Source: Pseudomonadota bacterium
GTDB taxonomy: Bacteria > Pseudomonadota > Alphaproteobacteria > Rhizobiales > Phreatobacteraceae
Direction of reading: 5' to 3'
Assembly: GCA_023416965.1 (NCBI GenBank)
Contig: JAEZGJ010000290.1
Coordinates: 1-16,860, forward strand
DNA: 16,860 nucleotides
In this document: positions 15,247 to 16,860 of the stretch, piece by piece
Layout of the letters: the number at the start of each line of letters is the position of its first letter
Numbering within the stretch: the first letter of the stretch is position 1
The notes under the pieces: generated by a model
What the model was told of the DNA's origin: nothing
The model's input: the letters and a program-made list of their open reading frames with translations, nothing else
Database searches by the model: none
Program-made: the position numbers and the translations under genes

Positions 15247-15891
15247 TCAGGCGGTGACCTCAGGAAACGGCGCCTCCCAATGGGGCAGCGCCCGCAGCCG
15301 GTCGTTCCAGCGGGCGACGGCGGGATAGTCGCCGAGCGGGATATTTGCCTTGTCCGCATAGGGGAAGGTGATGGCCACCGAAACGTCCGCCAGGGACAGG
15401 TTCGGGCCGAGGATAAATTTCCTTTCCGCCAGGTGTGCGTCGAGAACCTGCAACTCGCGGCGGGTCCGGGCGAGGGCGGCGGCCTCCGCCTCCCCGTCCA
15501 CCTCGCCCATCCCGAACATCGGCCGGATGACATGTTCGAAATAGAGGGTGCCGGCCTGCGGGTTGAACTCGTGCGCCGCCCAGCTCAGCCAGCGCTGCAC
15601 CTCCACCTGGCCGCGCGGATCTGCGGGCCAGAGATCGGACCCCATGCCGAGCGCCAGATGCAGGATGATCGCGTCGGACTCCCACAGGGCGAGATCGCCG
15701 TCGACGAGCAGCGGCACCTTGCCGTTGGGGTTCAGCGCGCGGAAGGCCGGCGCTTTGTGCTCGCCCTTTCCGAGATCGACCCGGACGAAGTCCACCGGCG
15801 CGTCGAGATGGCGCGCCACGAAACAAGCCTTCCGCGGCATCAGCGTCTCGGCATAGTGCAGCCGCATGCGGTCGGGGGAATGCGTCGCCAT
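15247..15891 (-). CDS. glutathione S-transferase family protein (214 aa)
   Basis: A cytosolic glutathione-dependent enzyme of the bacterial GST superfamily. The N-terminal thioredoxin-like domain (about 8-85) carries RLHYAETLMPRKACFVARHL, then NPNGKVPLLVDG with cis-Pro60, and the glutathione-contact ESDAI (71-75). The all-helical C-terminal domain follows from about residue 92 (VEVQRWLSWAAHEFNPQAG), with LGPNLSLADVSV, the N-cap region of helix 6, and the PAVARWNDRL stretch near the end. The length is typical. GGGAGG lies nine bases before the ATG. It starts four bases after the AHSA1 stop, so the two are translationally linked in one operon under the ArsR-type regulator. Likely roles are conjugation, dehalogenation or reduction of a small electrophile. 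The substrate is not identifiable. Confidence 0.93.
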   Translation of the reverse strand: MATHSPDRMRLHYAETLMPRKACFVARHLDAPVDFVRVDLGKGEHKAPAFRALNPNGKVPLLVDGDLALWESDAIILHLALGMGSDLWPADPRGQVEVQRWLSWAAHEFNPQAGTLYFEHVIRPMFGMGEVDGEAEAAALARTRRELQVLDAHLAERKFILGPNLSLADVSVAITFPYADKANIPLGDYPAVARWNDRLRALPHWEAPFPEVTA

Positions 15892-15895
15892 GCTG

Positions 15896-16387
15896 TCAGG
15901 CCTCCCGCGCGAAATAGGCTTCGAGCTTGTTGAGCGAGGCGGTCCAGCCGCGGGTGTGGCCGAGGCGGGCGGCCTCGTCGAAGAACTGCTCGTGGATGAG
16001 GGTGAGCATGCAGCCCTCGCCGTCCGGCCGGCAGCGCACCGTCACCAGCGACACCCTCTCGGGCGTCGACTTCCAGTACCAGGAGAAGACCAGCTTCTCG
16101 TCCGGCACCACCTCCTGATAGGTGCCGTGCACGTCGTGGCGCTCGCCGGCATAGGAAAAGCCGATGTGGAAGTCGCCGCCCACCCGGACGTCGAGATCGG
16201 TCACTAGCATGTCGTCCGGGGTGCCGGGCCCCCACCACTGCGCTAGCTTCCGCGGGTCGGTCCACGCCGCGTAGACCCGGGCGGGCGAGGCGTTGAGCCA
16301 TCGCCGGAGGGTGAGGCTGGGCTTGGCGTCGGCGAGGGTGTCGCCGTGGCGAGCCGGAGCGTCGATCGGTCGGGAGTGGGCGGACAT
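15896..16387 (-). CDS. SRPBCC / AHSA1-domain protein (163 aa)
   Basis: A helix-grip protein of the AHSA1 (Aha1 C-terminal-like) group, which forms a hydrophobic pocket for small ligands; members next to ArsR regulators are common and mostly uncharacterised. The domain starts at about residue 23: LTLRRWLNASPARVYAAWTD, then AQWWGP (49-54), GGDFHIGFSYAGERHDVHG, LVFSWYW, and the final helix GWTASLNKLEAYF. The first 22 residues are not part of the domain and overlap the extended C-terminus of the ArsR gene. GGAGGAGGAG before the ATG is a very strong ribosome binding site, which supports this start despite the overlap. It lies between the regulator and the GST in a tight operon. Confidence 0.9.
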   Translation of the reverse strand: MSAHSRPIDAPARHGDTLADAKPSLTLRRWLNASPARVYAAWTDPRKLAQWWGPGTPDDMLVTDLDVRVGGDFHIGFSYAGERHDVHGTYQEVVPDEKLVFSWYWKSTPERVSLVTVRCRPDGEGCMLTLIHEQFFDEAARLGHTRGWTASLNKLEAYFAREA

Positions 16388-16716
16388 GACTCCTCCTCCA
16401 GGAAGGCTTGCAGCCGGTCGAGCCGGCGGGTCCAGAAGATCTGGTAGTGGGTGAGCCAGTTCACCGCCTCCTCCATCGGAGCAGCGTTCAACCGGCAGAG
16501 GACGGTTCGCCCGGACTTGGTCCGGGTGACGAGATCGGCTTCGGCCAGCACGTCGAGATGCTTCATCACCGCCGGCAGCGACATGGCGAAGGGCCTGGCG
16601 AGATCGCTGACCGACATCTCCTCGGCGGAGGCGAGCTGGGCCAGCAGCGCCCGCCGCGTGGGATCGGCGAGAGCCTGGAAGGTGCGATTGAGCGGCAGGC
16701 CTTGATGCTTAACCAT
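16243..16716 (-). CDS. ArsR-family transcriptional repressor with a run-on C-terminus (157 aa)
   Basis: A winged-helix repressor of the ArsR/SmtB type, the branch paired with AHSA1 proteins. Residues 10-106 are canonical: NRTFQALADPTRRALLAQLA, MSVSDLARPFAMSLPAVMKH (recognition helix about 45-56), then the wing LVTRTKSGRTVLCRL, and the C-terminal dimer helix to RLQAFLEEE (109). No metal-binding CxC is visible, so it is probably not an arsenic or zinc sensor. Relatives end near this point. Here the frame runs on for 48 residues of Pro/Ser/Thr/Arg-rich sequence inside the AHSA1 gene, a 145-nt overlap. Codon 110 is TCA in TCATG, where TGATG would give a normal stop-start overlap. There is no Shine-Dalgarno at ATG 16716, so leaderless translation is possible. 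The start codon sits within a dyad that is probably its own operator. Confidence 0.9.
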   Translation of the reverse strand: MVKHQGLPLNRTFQALADPTRRALLAQLASAEEMSVSDLARPFAMSLPAVMKHLDVLAEADLVTRTKSGRTVLCRLNAAPMEEAVNWLTHYQIFWTRRLDRLQAFLEEESCPPTPDRSTLRLATATPSPTPSPASPSGDGSTPRPPGSTRRGPTRGS

Positions 16717-16730
16717 AGAGTTAACTGTTA
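16709..16730 (-). promoter_or_regulatory. putative operator covering the ArsR-type repressor start codon
   Basis: The dyad TTAAC-CATAGA-GTTAA (16709-16724) covers the ATG (16714-16716 in complement). It overlaps a perfect palindrome AGTTAACT (16719-16726) and a third GTTA (16727-16730). It is the only AT-rich patch in this GC-rich region. Dyads of GTTA/TAAC form at the start codon fit autoregulation in ArsR-AHSA1 operons; the assignment is inferred. Confidence 0.5.
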
Positions 16731-16763
16731 GGGCGGCGGCGCCCGGCTGTCAAGCGGAACGCG

Positions 16764-16860
16764 TCAGGCCGCCCGGTGCAGCGGGCCGCAGGCCGTTGAA
16801 ACGGCGCGGAGGGGCCGCGAGATGGCGACGAGGCGGGGATCGCTGCGCGAGGCCCCGGCG
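16764..16860 (-). CDS. possible C-terminal end of a gene running in from beyond the window
   Basis: A minus-strand frame is open from the window edge to a TGA at 16764-16766 and ends DPRLVAISRPLRAVSTACGP followed by LHRAA. Only about 31 residues are visible, which in DNA this GC-rich could be chance. The composition (Arg/Ala/Pro with hydrophobic spacing) is compatible with a real tail. No family is recognised, and the call depends on sequence outside the window. Confidence 0.2.
   Translation of the reverse strand, partial: AGASRSDPRLVAISRPLRAVSTACGPLHRAA

Noticed and set aside
1..16860. tRNA or rRNA genes, CRISPR arrays, toxin-antitoxin or phage-defence operons
   Set aside because: I looked for clover-leaf patterns, regularly spaced repeats and known defence motifs and saw none. 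This was by eye, so a tRNA scan would be the decisive test.

Overview
The window looks like chromosomal DNA of a high-GC alphaproteobacterium of the order Hyphomicrobiales (Rhizobiales). The best evidence is the Porin_2-type outer-membrane porin at 2157-3509 (signal peptide, an ADLP start to the mature protein, Cys39/Cys55 near its N-terminus, terminal Phe). The GC-rich codon use of everything right of about 5.59 kb agrees. Genus cannot be fixed from what is visible.

Layout. (1) Positions 1-1717 have lower GC and look like a decayed accessory region. They hold a 34-codon stub resembling the N-terminus of a SAM-dependent methyltransferase, a 98-aa hypothetical with a strong ribosome binding site, a 90-aa hypothetical behind a plausible sigma-70 promoter, and a small conserved Rhizobiales-type gene broken by a one-base frameshift. 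(2) The porin follows, with a 439-nt leader and a textbook terminator. (3) Convergent to it is a tyrosine recombinase/integrase with an unusual 130-residue N-terminal extension. Behind its start lies a 617-nt stretch of lower GC without genes. (4) An Lrp/AsnC regulator diverges from an SDR oxidoreductase, which is followed by a YbaL-type cation:proton antiporter (membrane domain plus RCK/TrkA-N domain). (5) An amide/peptide block follows: on the minus strand an amidase-signature amidase and a periplasmic dipeptide/oligopeptide-type binding protein; on the plus strand, divergent, an M20D amidohydrolase and then a class C beta-lactamase-fold serine hydrolase. (6) At the right end is a compact minus-strand operon: ArsR-type repressor, AHSA1/SRPBCC protein, glutathione S-transferase. 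A dyad covers the repressor's start codon.

How the genes may work together. The amidase, binding protein and M20D hydrolase suggest capture and hydrolysis of N-acyl amides or small peptides. No permease or ATPase gene is present, so the binding protein must use a transporter encoded elsewhere. The ArsR-AHSA1-GST set looks like a self-regulated response to a small molecule or electrophile. The Lrp gene probably controls itself and perhaps the divergent dehydrogenase.

I found no clearly new multi-gene system. The points most worth a second look are small: the frameshifted gene with its conserved tail in the next frame, the apparent loss of the ArsR stop codon (TCATG where TGATG is expected), the N-terminally extended integrase in atypical DNA, and the SDR protein whose NNAG motif is replaced.
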